Assembly (NCBI RefSeq): GCF_032854445.1
Contig: NC_088301.1
Span: forward strand, 10,476,281 to 10,540,280
DNA length: 64,000 nt
Direction of reading: 5' to 3'
Origin: Liolophura sinensis
Lineage: Eukaryota > Mollusca > Polyplacophora > Chitonida > Chitonidae
Shown: positions 18,532 to 32,755 of the stretch, piece by piece
Position numbering within the stretch: position 1 is the first letter of the stretch
Layout of the letters: each line of letters begins with the position of its first letter
Notes under the pieces: generated by a model
What the model saw: only the letters and a program-made list of their open reading frames with translations
Database searches by the model: none
Told to the model about the DNA's origin: nothing
Translations under genes and position numbers: made by a program

Positions 18532-18537
18532 TTTATT
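18532..18537 (-). terminator. NFI: Candidate NFI poly(A) signal AATAAA
   Basis: The - strand reads GCTAATAAAATGTAAAAAAA here. It is a canonical hexamer at the far end of the repeat-poor block that follows the NFI stop codon. Other AATAAA hexamers occur on the - strand nearer the stop (for example around 21235 and 21822), so shorter transcripts are possible. Assigning this site as the distal end is inference. Confidence 0.35.
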
Positions 18538-21500
18538 AGCAACAACAAACAACACGTGTGGTATTTTTCTTAAAAATTTGTATCTGAGAAGACAAGGTTT
18601 GTAACAGCACCTAGCCATATTTCTCACTACAAAAAATAACTCTAGGTTAAAATCAACTGACTTCTGGACTGTATTGCCATGGCGATCCGATATTGGTTAA
18701 ATAAGTCGCATGTGCAAAACAATCTAGAACCTTTTTATCCGCTAACAATTTCAACCCTTCCTAGCATTCCTGATCCATTCCCAGTCTATGAAATACTGAT
18801 CAAAACTAATTGCCCTGAAATCAGTGACAATAGTTACTTCATCTGACACAATTTCTTCTGAAGTCAAAAACGTTTTACCTGTAATTAACACTCTCACAGT
18901 TGATAAAAGAAACTATGCCCCCCACCCCTCCTCTTTCAACCACCTTTACACTGAAATTAGAATTTGTTAAATTCATTTGAAAACATTCTACATTTCATTC
19001 AAATGGAGATCAGGCTCTATAAATAAAAATCAGTGCTTAGTTCAATGAATTAAGAAATAGTGTAATATTAAAAACTAATAAATGTGCAGAAGGAGGAAGG
19101 GTTGATGACATTCTAAAGGGAGACTTTGTACTGGCTCCAGATGAAACTAATCCAGAAACAAAGTGTGTTTCATACTGCCGCTACATACTAGGATTTGTAT
19201 TACTAAGGGTGAGCTGAAAATAATGACAGGAAAGAAACTTATGTAAAAAAAAATTTTATATTACATCCCTCAGTAAATGGTATAAAACCTCAAAAAAAAA
19301 AATATACAAACATGTACAAAATGAAATTTGTTGTCTGTTGCGGTATACCTGCCATCTTCCCAAAGTTTCATTTAATTCCCACGTGGGGTTTAAGATACAT
19401 TCTATACATGATATAACATAACAAAGACGGCCGAGACAGTACAATAGTAACACCTGGCCCGTCCAATCACAGATTTTCCTACCCAGTCAGTAACAATGGC
19501 ATTCCAGCCACCAGATCCAACAAAACAATAACATACGCCTCATCATTTCCTACATGAGTTGATTGTGAGACATTACATAACCATCAAATCAGAATTTGGC
19601 AGATCCCAGACTGATCCAACAAATTGGAGATCAAAGGCCACTTCCACAACCTTCATAAGTCAACTTTCCTTCACTTAATTTTCATAAATTTTGTTGTCTT
19701 GTTTATCATGCCATAAAGCGACATAATTTATTAGGAAATCAAGTGAAAAAAATTGCGAGAAATCTTGTGAAAGAGGCCCCAATCTCACTAAAGTCTTATC
19801 TAGCTGACAGTTTTTACACTGACTTATCGTTATTGAGCTCCTCCTGAAGGAGCCTTTCCCTCCCAAGTAGCCCTTGACATCTTTTTGGATGGAGAGGTCA
19901 AACTTTAGTATCCATCAAAGGCAAGATACCAACGAGAGAAAGACCTGATATCCCCTTCCACAATACACCAGCTGGAATCCAACAAGATTATCAGTTCTAA
20001 CGGTACAGATATTTCGTCTAGTCTAGCAAGAGTCAGTTTAGGGAGTGGCTACTTGATGAGACTTCAGTGAAAATGATCAAAGACTATAGCCACCCCACAA
20101 ACTTTGGGCCAAATGCAGCAGGAAATTTGGCCATTTGAACTACAGTAACAAACCAATAACAGTGAGGTAACCAAGGTCTCTTGGAAACCAAACTTATACC
20201 AGCCAATCACAATGATCGTATCATGCTGCCTTCCACAGTCCTCCAGTTCCAGGTGTTTTCAGAACCAGCCTATGACAGACTCTGTGCCCCCAATACATGC
20301 ACAGTGGCTATTTCTGGTAAGTCTCTGATAAATGAAGAAACTCATCACTAAAACGTTAACTAAAGTCATCATATGAGGTAACCCAATGACACTACATGAA
20401 CGATTTATATCAATCCATGACCAGAGTGAGTTATAAAAACAGTCAGAAGATATGGTAACCACTACCCAGTCAACTCCATTTCCAACCTGCCTGTCAACAC
20501 AGAGAATACCATTACTGTACCTCTCTAGAGAGACAATAAATTAACATCTAGACGAACACAGTCCACCTGGCTATATACACTCTACATGCGTCCATGGGGA
20601 CCTTGCTTATCCCCCCACCCCACTAATGCTCAACCCTTGCAAGGCGCTAAGCCCTAAGCCCTCTAAAGCTCTCTTGTCATGCCAACAGCCTGTGTACAGC
20701 TTAAATAAACAAAAACCTCTGTAAGTTGATAGTAAGTCTACAGATGTACAAGTATATACAGATAAACGTAGGTCATTCAAAAGCATGACCGAAGACGAGA
20801 CAGGTATGTGCTAATGGTCCTAAATGTACACGACAGAGAAGAATCAACCCATTTCACCCAAGATCCTAAAGGAACTGTTGCCAGATAGTTCAAGCCAACT
20901 TCACCAATATCCCACAGATCCAGATGTCGGTACTTCAAACAAATTTCGAACAAGAATCCAAGTCACCCATTTTCCAAACACTTCAAACATACTTCAACCA
21001 TTGTAAAACTGGTGTCCAGACATCGTAAGCCAACAAGATACAAAGAAACTCTTTCCTAAGATCATCCTTACTCTGAGACCAGTTTCTCTGAGACCAGTTT
21101 CATATTACATGGAAATCCATTTTCTCTCAACTTCATTCAGAAAGGCTGTAGAGGTTGATCACATTGCAAGACAATGTGACTTGCAAGACAATGTGATTTA
21201 AAGGAAAAGTTTAGCAAAATTCATCAATACAGTTTTATTTAAGTTTGCCCAGTTAAAATAACCAGATGACTCTGTAGAGAGAATATTAACTGCCCTCTTT
21301 TATCTCAACTCCATACTGCTGAAGGCTGAACACTTAATCTACAACTAACAGTATCCTTGTTAGCAGAACAAGAAACTTTTTAGTTCCTCACTTAACCTGG
21401 AAATTCCGTTCTTCACCAATCCAATGATATTATGAAGTTACACAAGTATGCTAAACTACGACCTTGCTTATTGCAAAACTGCACGCTTATTAAGAAAGAT

Positions 21501-22330
21501 TTCACACAAAAGTGGAATTTTCTGGACTTGCATAGATTTGTAGTTTTTGTAAGTGACATGTGCAACGCCAAACCGCCGATGGAACCACAGACTGAACAAA
21601 GCTTGTTGACTACAGGAAGATCTAGCAGCGTTATTCTTACACTGAAATACATGTAGAATTTGTAGTACGATTTGCATTCTAATACTTCAGTCAAATTTAA
21701 ATAACATTACATTTCATTAAACTGCCCTAATTAACTTCATCAGATTTCCACACTTTTGAAAGACTTCATTTCATGTTAGTTTATCTTGACTTCAGTATTA
21801 ATTATTTGGGCACTCTTATTTTATTTATCTGACATCATGTCAATTTGATAAAGAAAGTAACACCTCTATTCAAGACCAATACCGAATGAATCTGATTAGA
21901 TAAGTTTTTACTCATCCAATCAAATTTCAAGGTCAGCTTGACCTTGCTTCCGAATTTAACACATATGTACTAAAGATTCTAAAAACAATATCGAAGTATG
22001 TCACAAGTTAGACACGAGGCAAGACGTAAAGCTTAACTGGAAGATATCCCTGTACAAATTTAATAACATTTCTTTTCCATTTTCTTTTTTACAAAAAACT
22101 GAGGTAGGTAATTCTGCGATTACAATCTGTTAAGCCATTTTCCTGTACACATGTTATAACATGAGAAAAAAACAAAAAAAAGTGACTGTTTATTTAGATA
22201 ATAAGGCATTGAATAACAGGTGCTGTTCACTGAAAGCCACTGTCATATATCCAATACAGGCAAAGTCATCTGAGCATGCACACATTGGTTAAGGCAAAAA
22301 CAAAATGGAAATGTAAGTTGAGAGATAGAG

Positions 22331-22353
22331 AGGGTGGGTGGGTGGGTGGGTGG
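22331..22353. repeat. GGTG microsatellite
   Basis: GGGTGGGTGGGTGGGTGGG-type run of about five to six units. Confidence 0.9.
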
Positions 22354-23764
22354 AAAATGCCTCTCAGTTTTACAAGTGTTTTGATAGTGTTGCTAAGGCA
22401 CCCATCTGCATCAGACTAGATATCTAACTACACATCAATCCTCTTTTCAGCCCACTGAAACTTTTCGTCCACATTGTTGATTGCTCTCAATCTACGGAGT
22501 CAAAACAGCAACAAGATTTGCATTCATCACATACTTTAAGAAGAACTTGAAGAGAACATGTTGATATATAAATTATCATCATCAAAGACAAAGATAACAT
22601 AAATATTAGCCATTTCTACTTGAAGACTGGAAATCAGGGAACGATGTGCCATGTTGGTTTAAGAATCGACACATAAAGCTGTGCGCTTCGTAAATTGTCC
22701 CTCATTTAATTAAGAAAAAAAGACTTTCTAACACAGTGTCTTATCAAGACAGTCAGGGATGTATCTAAATATGTGAAACTCTGGCCTCAATCAGTACAGT
22801 CCTCAAAAACATTGCAGTAATTTTTGCACAGTACAATCGTCAACAATATTACAGTAATTCTCAGTGTAATTCCCAAAAACAATACTGTAATTCTTAACTA
22901 ATCACCATCACAATCCTCTAGAACATTCATGCAATTCTTAACCAGTACTTGTAACTAATCGATTTAAGGTTGATAAACTATGGTAATTCAAGATTTCAGT
23001 TCAGTTAAGATTTTCACACATGTTAAAAAAAAAAAGTTTAAATGTTGAGAAAAGTATAGCAAAGAATCAAAAACCTTTTCTGGTGAAATTGCATGTTACA
23101 TTGATTTATCCATTTCAGCAGGCAGAACGTGTTTACAAATCACCATTTTGTGTCGCTGTGTGTTACACAATACATTGAATGCAGCCTATGCACACAAACA
23201 CACCCTAAGACATGTATAATGACATTGTCAGCGCTACATACCAAGCACTAACTTTATCACCCAAAATTGTTGTTCTAGAGGCATTTGTACAAAACATGTT
23301 ATTCTTTTTTTAAATAAAACAGGTTATTTCAATATATCATCAAGATCAGATCTTGCAACAGCACGGATAAAACCAGTCTATAGAACGCTGTAATTCTAAA
23401 CAAAGGCAACAATAAAAACCACAATAATCATACGTACGCAACAACAACGTTCTCCAAAAATACGCCATCTCTGTATTTTGGGGATTACTGCCGTGAACCA
23501 ACATTGTGTGTCTCTAAATAAACAAAAACCATCATCGTTCACTGAAGATGAATAATATCTTCACTAAAATCATATTGTTAGTAGCAACAACAGAACAAAT
23601 TACTACAAATGTCTACAATCTATTAAAGTCAGTTAGTTTCCTTCAGCTTTAAAGTTCCCTCACTCCCAACCCATTTCCCAACCCCTTCCCTCTGAATATC
23701 TGCAGTCCACATCCTCCATGTTATTTCTTCACGCATGGGTGAACCGATAATAATGAAGACTAAT

Positions 23765-24010
23765 CAGTTGCAGAGTATGGGCCAATCAGTTTGTGAGTAG
23801 CTTCAGAGTATGGACCAAAGGCCTGCAGAGTGTGGGCCAAACAGCTGCAGAGTATGGACCAAAGAGCTTTTGAGTAGCTGCATAGTATGGGCCAAAGGCC
23901 TGCAGAGTGTGGGCCAAACAGCTGCAGAGTATGGACCAAAGAGCTTTTGAGTAGCTGCAGAGTATGGCCAAACAGCTTGTGAGTAGCTGCAGAGTATGGG
24001 CCAAACACCC
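23765..24010. repeat. Tandem repeat with GCAGAGTATGG units
   Basis: Units built from TGCAGAGTATGGGCCAAACA, AGCTTTTGAGTAGC and GGCCTGCAGAGTGTGGGCC recur about ten times in 245 bases. Some are copied as a larger block of about 100 bases (compare 23810-23880 with 23893-23955). Confidence 0.9.
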
Positions 24011-26945
24011 CCACCTATTTTTCATCATATTACATACAGCTTTGGAATTAACTGTTTTCTGTTGTTGTTTTTTTTTTAAGAAAAAATTTGAATCAGGTAG
24101 TAAATTGGTATTTAATACATATGGGAGCTACATAGTAAGCAGTGGGCCCAACACAATGTATTTCCACATTTATGACACTGCTGATAAATCTGTTCACATG
24201 GATAAATTCCTGGGACATTAAGTTATTAAATACCAAATATTTTGGATCCTTTTTTTTCTATCTAAAGACCCCAACAACACAGCAGGGTATAATTTTTTCA
24301 CTATGAGATTGACTCTTGGCTTCTTTGACTTTCCCACCCCCGACACCACCATCTTTCCCCCATTTCCCTTCCCTACCCTGTCTCCCTGAATCTGTCCCAG
24401 CTGTCCCACACTGTTATTAAATGTGAGTATAAAGAGGGCTCAAACAGGCCATCTTAGTTTACATTTATAACTTAACTCTCTGTACAATAAACAGGGATTA
24501 CAATACGTATCTACGACCAAATGATAAGAATAAAATAATAATCATAGATTAATAAACGAGGAAGACAACAACAAAATATACACTGATATCACAGTTCTGC
24601 AATATGGAGAAAATAATACAAATAGTAAATAATTCAAAACTGAACCAGATAGTGACTTTCCTCTTCCCTACAACTCTAACCCCACACATACATGTACACA
24701 CACATGGAAATTCTTCATAAAACAGGTTTGATTTTCATACAAAAAACAATGGCAAAAAAATTGCATAGATGGTTTGCCAAACTCAGGTGAAGATGGAACA
24801 TGTTTAGCAGTTGAAGTACAGATGTACGACGAAGCACTAATGGCAATACAATAACAGGAACAAATACATGGGACAAGACATCACAAGTCCATACTAAAAG
24901 CAACTACCTAAACCATATTTAGCCTACTTTATCAATAATACTGCAGAGTGTCTACTGTTCTCTGCATGGCACGAGAGAGTCATACTAGCCTGTATATTAA
25001 GACTTGAGCCCTGTAATTATCTTTTTCAGGGTGGAATAAAATTTTCACTATCATAGTAATATAAATGTCTTACAATGAGACAAATTAAAAAAAAAAAAAC
25101 CTTTAATACACTTTTGAACAACCAGTTCCAGTTCACAGGGATTAACAGTGCAAGAAGTACAATTGTGAAATGTCACCTGCAACACCTCCACCAACAATTT
25201 CCTGGTGAAACTAGCCTCTGATTATCAGGATAGACAACTTACTGAGGTTTCACAATTGATAGTATATGTGCTTACATGTCACTATTTGCACTCGTCAGAT
25301 TTTTACAAAGAAACTGTAAAACCCAGAGAATGTTTAGCTTATTGCTGTTGTGGACTTATGCCATCATCAGGGACCAGAGTACAGAAGCAACATTAAGGAC
25401 ATGTAACATAACAACAAAAATACATCTTAACATAGCTACAAAGCAGTACTCTAGCATACCTCCCAGTAGCAAAGGTTTTCTCACCTGTACTGCTCTTCTG
25501 TATAGAAGGTGAATAAAATAAAAAAAACTTTGAACATGCTTAAAATTTGTTCTAAAACTGTTTGCATGAAAATATACAATGTATATTCACCAAGGCCGTC
25601 ACAGATACCTACATAAGTTTTCTGATGAGTATGTTTCTATTAACCAACCACTCCACTCCAGTATATGGATGTTAGTCTCTGTTCTGCTGAGCTCCTGACC
25701 ATTCAACTGCTAAACCTGCTCCGTCCACTAATTAACAACTGTGACATTTCTCATCAAGCCGGCTGTACACAGAAAGGGATAAACATAAAAAACAAACTGG
25801 TCAATAAACCCTAAAAGCACTCTAGCTGCCCACACAATCAGTCACCTTAGACTAGTACACATAAGATTAAAATAGAGAATAAATAGAGTGTAAACTGGAG
25901 CTTTGGCTCACTTCTCGTGTGAGGGCTCGCCGGGAGGATGCTCCTGCCTATGACATCACAGCTCGTGGCCAAGTTGTAGGCAGGCCTTGAACCTGGAAGA
26001 GAGTACGATAGGAACATTGCATAGCTATGCCAGTGTGCTAAATCAACACCTGTCTTGCCCTGTGGTTTAAGTCATATGCATATGTGTTACCAAATTCTGC
26101 ATATAAAAAACTTACATTGGTAATGCAATACAAAAAAAAGGGGAAAAAAATGGTAGGCAGTTGGTAATCCACTTGCCTGGCCTGAAAGCACCTAACGCAT
26201 TTTGCTACTGCAGCGTTTTGAAATACTGATTGTTTGCAGGAGTATACATAGGTATATACTGTGCATGTGTAAGGGACACTCCTAAGATTATGTACAGTCT
26301 TCATAATTTATGTCTGTACATAAGAGACAAGTTCACTAACTACACCAACATAAACATTAGTCATTAACAGTGTCATCCCACAGGCCCCAGGGATGCCGAG
26401 GAGGTGGGGGGAGGGGTGAGTCGACCACTACACAGTAGACATTAACACAACACTTCAAGCAACAAACATCTACAGGCTGGGGGAGGGAGAATGTGCAGGG
26501 TCAAAACAAAGGCCCTGAACTCTTACCGACATGGAAGATAACTCATGGTTGACTTTGGTACAAGGCGAATAACATTACTTAATATAACACAACTAATAAT
26601 AAATATGGAATTTACAAACTGTTAAATAAGGTTAAGAAAGAATATAAGAAAAAAAAACACATGTTCAAATTCACTGTGAAGAGCGTTCTGTACAATAAGT
26701 CATATATTACTATCTATCTGTGTAGACTGCGGGTCAGATAAACTAGTGGTAACACGCCTACATACAGCAATAAAAACATCACAGTCAAGCTCCAGCACTT
26801 TATACAATTAACAGTCAATTGATGAGCTAATATCACCTCCCTCGAGGAGATCGGCCTGCCGACCTCCCTGAGTATGACCGGGCTCCAAAATCGGGTGATG
26901 TCCAGGTGCAGGTGCCCTGAGGGGCCCAGGTCTACGACTCTACCC

Positions 26946-27127
26946 TCAAGTCTGCTGGCCTTGACTGGAGGGTTTGTGGGGTGAGGTGTGACCTGTGTTG
27001 CTGCCCGCGCCCTGAGCTCCTGGGGGTGGGTGAGGAGCTGGGGGAGGGGGGTGGTGCTGAGAACCAGGCGGGGGAGGGTGGTGACTGGCATCCATCCCAT
27101 CACCGCTCTGAACAGGGAAGAACCTCT
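26946..27127 (-). CDS. NFI: NFI terminal coding exon
   Basis: The acceptor TGTTGTAG ends at 27128. The exon's first two bases complete a glutamate codon, followed by [16 protein letters not shown], two proline-rich runs ([13 protein letters not shown]) and a tail ending SSQGQQT, then TGA at 26948-26946. Two further AGs follow within four bases of the acceptor, but only the first keeps the frame. The tail is Pro/His/Gly/Ser-rich and probably disordered. Confidence 0.85.
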
Positions 27128-30100
27128 CTACAACAGCAAACATCAGCAAGTGATTAATAACAATTCTCAGGCTAGACAAGAAAAAAAGACCACAGAATTA
27201 ACACAATTCCTGCTGCTAGTTAAAAATATAAAATTCAGAAAAGACTAAAAATATGGCCCTTTAGAAAAGGACTGTACACTTGGAACGTAAAAATGATGGT
27301 ATTTCCAGTCATCAGTCACCAGTATTACTGTATTAAGTACTGTTTTCTGTATAAAGTCAATGTGATAATGATACACTGCAAACTGTTTCACCACTGAATA
27401 AATTCAATGCTGGTACAAAGTCTACATCATCTCAGAGAATTCAGGGCCCACTTGCATGAATCCCTCTTAAGTATGTAACTACTACGGCAACCAGCACTGT
27501 AGGCATTATTTGATTGATTGGTGTTTTATGCCGTACTCAAGAATCTTTCACTGATACGACGGCAGCCAGCATTATGGTGGGTGGAAACCGTGCAGAGCCC
27601 AGTTGGAACCCACGGCCATCCACAGGTGGCTGGCAGACTTTCCCACGTACGGCGGGAGAGGAAGCCAGCATGAGCTGGACTTGAACTCACAGCGACCACA
27701 TTGGTGAGAGACTCCTCGGTCATTATGCTGCGCTAGCGCGCTAACCAACTGAGCCACGGAGGCTCCCTGTAGGCATTACATCGCCATGGTAGTTATGACC
27801 TCTTAACTTTAAGGGGCTTCATGTAAGTGGGCCCTGGCACCATTCACAGAATGTTAGATTTTTCACCTGCTTCTGTTGTAGTGAGGTTTGCAACTTCAAC
27901 TTGCTCATACAAGTATTGTATAAACAGTATATCAATAACATGACAAAACTACATGTGCATACACTAATTCTTTCAACCACCACTGTGAAAAATATTTTGA
28001 AACATTCTGCGAGATCTAGTGGTGTAGAGAAATAATCTGCACAGTTTTATGAAGCTTGCACCTTCAGTGACACAAATAAACCATTTCTGGTGTTATGCTC
28101 ATAATAAATGTATGCATAAATTCCAATGAAAAAAAGTGCTTTACAGGTCCAAAAAGATTTACAGTAAATAGTTTTGATGCTGCTTTAATTAAACGATCAT
28201 GTACAGACACATCAGACTTGACACCCAAATCATCCAAAACCAGTTATACTGGCACCAGATCAACTCCCAGGACTTTTTCCCTAAATGCTTCTACCATGAG
28301 CAGAAGACACAAGCATCTAGCCCATATCAGGAATATACTCCCAGATCACTTACAACCACACTAAGACAATTTTACAGACTGACCCCTTTTTCAATCTTCC
28401 GAGCCAGAAACTCAGTATCAAGTAAGAGTCAAGTACAACTGTAGACTTTAAAGGGATACAGAATTGATTCTGATTAGCTGATCTGAGAGATAGGCAAGAT
28501 ACAGGTATGCCTTGCCTACGCTGAATTTTAAGTATGGTACATTTTATTCAAGCATGACCAAGGCTTCAAGATTTAACCCAGGGAACTCTATCTCCACTCA
28601 GCCCATGAGCAAATAATTCTGTTTCCTTTCAAAACTAAGTATGGTACATTTATTCAAGCATGACCAAGGCTTCAAGATTTAACCCAGGGAACTCTATCTC
28701 CACTCAGCCCATGAGCCAAATAATTCTGTTTCCTTTCAAAACTAAGTATGGTACATTTATTCAAGCATGACCAAGGCTTCAAGATTTAACCCAGGGAACT
28801 CTATCTCCACTCAGCCAATGAGCAAACATTCTGTTTCCTTTCAAAACTAGCAATCCTTATAGTAATTCCATGGCTCGCCAGTCAAAACAGCTTGTACTCT
28901 TAGCCCGGTTTCAGTATACTGTTACTAGCTCTGACACATGAAAATTTGAAATATGATTATAGAGTCGGTTTTTTGACCCTGTAAATTAAAACTGTGACCA
29001 CCTCACTAATTTTATCTAAGACAAATGTGTCAAAATTTCAACTTCCATTAGCAAAACCTAAACATTGTGAAAAGATTTTTAACATTGACCTAAGTCAGAA
29101 TTGGCACAGTGGAATTGTCTTCATAAGGTTGCATGGTTCATGCCACAAGTGACATTAGGACATTAGCAGCCAAGCAAACGAACAGTCAATGACTGCCTCA
29201 AGAAGACAGCCACGTACCTTCATTGAGCAGGGCCTCCTCCGGGTTGACCCCATGCACCAGGTTAGCTATCATACTGTAGTCCATGTTCTCATCAAGGGGG
29301 ATAAATGGGGTGGTCCAGCGCGGGATTGGGGTGGAGCGGGGTGTCGTCCGAGGAGTGGCCACCGGTGAGGCAAAGAAGTTTAAGGTGGTGGGGCTGATGA
29401 CCCCACTGATACCCTGGACGGGGCTAATACTGGGATATGTGAACACCTGTGGGGCAGAGAGAATAACATATGGAAGCAGGCTGATAAAAGACCATGGAAC
29501 AAGCCCAGCCATCTGGACCATTGAAAGGGAAGGCATGTTTAAGAGGATCCATTAAGTTATGTGGGAAGGAAAGAAATTTAACGAAAGTTTATTTTGTGTT
29601 CATTTTTTTTAGGCATGTTTTATATCTTTTATTTACTCTTTTGTTTTATCCATATTTTTCATCAGTGGTTGGTAATTTCAGGAAATGTCAATGGCGCCTA
29701 GATAAGTGACCCTTTTCAAAACTTTTGCGCTACAGAGTTGCTTTCACAGTATCACTCATGACACAAAAACATGACTGACTTCTGGCCACTTTATTCCCGG
29801 ACTGACCACTGAGGCCGTCGTGAAGCTGAATACTGATATTTATTTACCAATATATATTTCATAAAGGCTACCATTAGGACAAACAATGAAGAATGTGGCC
29901 TGCCTAAAACATGTCATTCCAAGCTGTGTACTCGCCTTCTCATAGTTTCAATATACTGTATTTCATTTAAAAATTAGCATTTTTCAAGCAAACACATTTT
30001 GCTTGATTCTCATTGATTCATCCACCTTAAAGTGCCATTAAAGAGGTTTTGGTGAAGTTTGATTATTTCTTATCAGAATAACTTCAAGGTATCATTTTTA

Positions 30101-32694
30101 GGTCTTTGCTTCTGAAAGTTTTTTTTATCTACAAATTTCAGGTCAAATGGTGCAGCTGAGTTTGTAAAGCTGAGTAGATAAAAACCCACTGCAGGTTAAC
30201 TGATGAGAATGTTTTTACACAGCTTGAAAATGACTACTGTCGACTAGAAAACATGGGCAATCACACCCACTGGATTGACAAAAGATTTTTAAATGGTGTT
30301 TCAAACGGTAAAGGTCTTACCTGTTGACTCTGGGGGTGGATATGTGCGAAGACATGCTCAGGTCGGGGTGGGGGGAGGCGGTGAAAGGGCTGGACATGAT
30401 CGATCGGCTGACCGGGGGCGTGCCCGGAGAACTGGACACACACAGGCTGACCGGTCCAGATTGACCATTGCCAGAGACAGATGATGCTAAAAAACAGAAT
30501 GCACCAAATCTGATCACATAAAGAAATGGCAGCAAACTTAGCACCCTATCATTAGTGATAAAATAGACATTTGTAGAACATTTTTTTCGAAATTCTTCAG
30601 AATGTCACTAAAAAACCTAAACTAAAATAAATATACAAATTAACTCAATATTTTTTTATATGGAACAAAAAATCAATTATTTACTTTAATATTTCTTAAA
30701 AGTCAACAATTTCTATTTAATGACACCTCATCTATTTTTCCATTTGTCCATGATCATTTAATTTCCAAAATTTCACTTTGCACTGAATGTCCCACAAGTC
30801 AATGACTGTGGTTAACTGAGCTGACTTACAGACTGTGGCTGAGGTGTTAGAGCTGCTTCCCACCACAGTCTGCCCATCTGATGTCTTTAAAATAGCCACA
30901 GGGCGCGCCAGATTCGGGGGAGGGGGAGGTGGGGGTGGCAGCATACCAGGTGCGAAAAAATGGGGCAGTTTGGGGTTCTTCATTGATGGTGGAGGCGACC
31001 CCGTCTGTCAACAGATACAATGGCCCACATTATCACTGTCCTGTCACATACATGTAATACAAGTGCCATCAATGTCTACCTTAGGTATAATGAATCCAGG
31101 TATCAGGAAAAAAATGCTAATTTGATAGAGTATTACGTTACAATTTCATACCTTATTGTGAAGATATCTACTCTGAGCCCTCAGTATACAACAAATATTT
31201 GTACATACAGCTACAAAAGGATTTCACTGAGAATATCTGTCACCAACCTCCTGTATAATTTGAATGAAGTATATCATCCTACGAGCATATTTTGCTTTGT
31301 TACAATCGGAAATGTCCTCCTATTGCAGCAGAGTTACCCTTCTCACATTTTGAAATTGGGAACCACGGAATTAAACATAGAAAATATAGTTTCCAAACAC
31401 TACCAGGAGTATCTTTGACCCCTTTTCGGTCGCACTGTCCGGCATATCGGGGGTCAGACAGGATTTGACCGTGTTGTTGACATATTAGATGTTCTCACTA
31501 ACTGGTTATATATCAAATTAAGTGCATGTTTTATGATTACCTGTATGCAAATGTGCCAGGGTGTTGCCAGCAACAGGTAAGACTATTCTTTTGCCTTAAA
31601 TCATGCCATCAACGGGTATAATAACTAATAGGCATGTGGAGATTAACAGCCCTATGATTGTAAGTTGTCGTTTTAAACGCAGCTTCAGTCATCATCTGCT
31701 GGTAATTTGCCAGTATAAGGATTTACGGGGTGCTAAGTCCTGTAATAGCTTTGTACATGAAGAGCTCTGCATGCATATTAATGGATATCTGACATGCCAC
31801 TCCACATGTGCAACGGTACTGGGTCACCAACGCCGCGGCGCCCAGTCAGTAAGAACCACAATCAACGCAGTGAATCATGGGATATACTTTCCAAGTCTGA
31901 CGGTGAAACTTAAGGTCATTTACAGTAAACAAGTACATGTAAATCCAAAAATGGTATCATCATAATTCTTAAAGTCAATAAGAATTGCAAGTTGCATGGC
32001 TCAGTTTTCATGTACACTTCTACTATAGACAGATACCCTATAAAACGACCTACTCTAGTTTGGTCACCAATATTTGGCCACCAATATTTGTACTCAGTTT
32101 TTCCCAGTTCTGAGAGTTCCATTTATTTTAGAAAGGTCTTTTAATATTTGTTTGGAAGGTAGGCTGAAATCCTACTGGGAAAATGCAAGTTTCAGCAGAA
32201 CAAAGAATATCTTATGACATTTACATGCCTCTAAAAATGCACGTTTTTGGTCAAAATTTTAGGTCATTTAGGGCAGAATCTCCGACTGGAAAATTATACC
32301 AGGTGAGCAAAAACTTACAGGTACTTGACCCTGAGTGTTCTGCGCCTCCTGACAAACCAGTGTGACAAAGTCATTAAAGGTGTCTCCCCCAGGGCCATCC
32401 TGATACCTGCTGGAGGAGCTCTGGGAGCCATGACTGGAGTTAAGGCCTGTCAGCTGCTGAGGAGGCTGCATGCCTGCTGATCCTACAACACCATATCACA
32501 ACAACATATTGTAGGCCTACAACAGCATACCATAAAAATGAGAAAGACAGCTGGAGAAGCTACACACCTTACTCACCATAGTGAGAAAGCTGCTGGATTT
32601 TTGTATGCAATTAGAAAGAAGAAAGAGACAATGCATATGTGCAGAATTTTCTGAGGGAACTGGTAGTGGCCTGTACTGATCAACAGTGAAGAGG

Positions 32695-32755
<61 letters not shown>

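Larger units (their letters stand above)
18538..26945 (-). other. NFI: Probable long NFI 3' untranslated region
   Basis: About 8.4 kb follows the NFI stop codon. Unlike the flanks, it holds no SINE or MITE copy that I could recognise; only a GGTG microsatellite near 22332 and a small array at 23765-24010 interrupt it. No open frame shows a recognisable domain. Very long 3' UTRs are known for vertebrate NFI genes, so a long UTR is the simplest reading. The true 3' end is not determined. Confidence 0.45.
27128..29217. other. NFI: NFI intron with SINE and 107-bp triplication
   Basis: Holds the TSD-flanked SINE at 27509-27766 and three copies of a 107-bp repeat at 28530-28848. The remaining sequence is unique, with no coding signal recognised. 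Confidence 0.75.
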
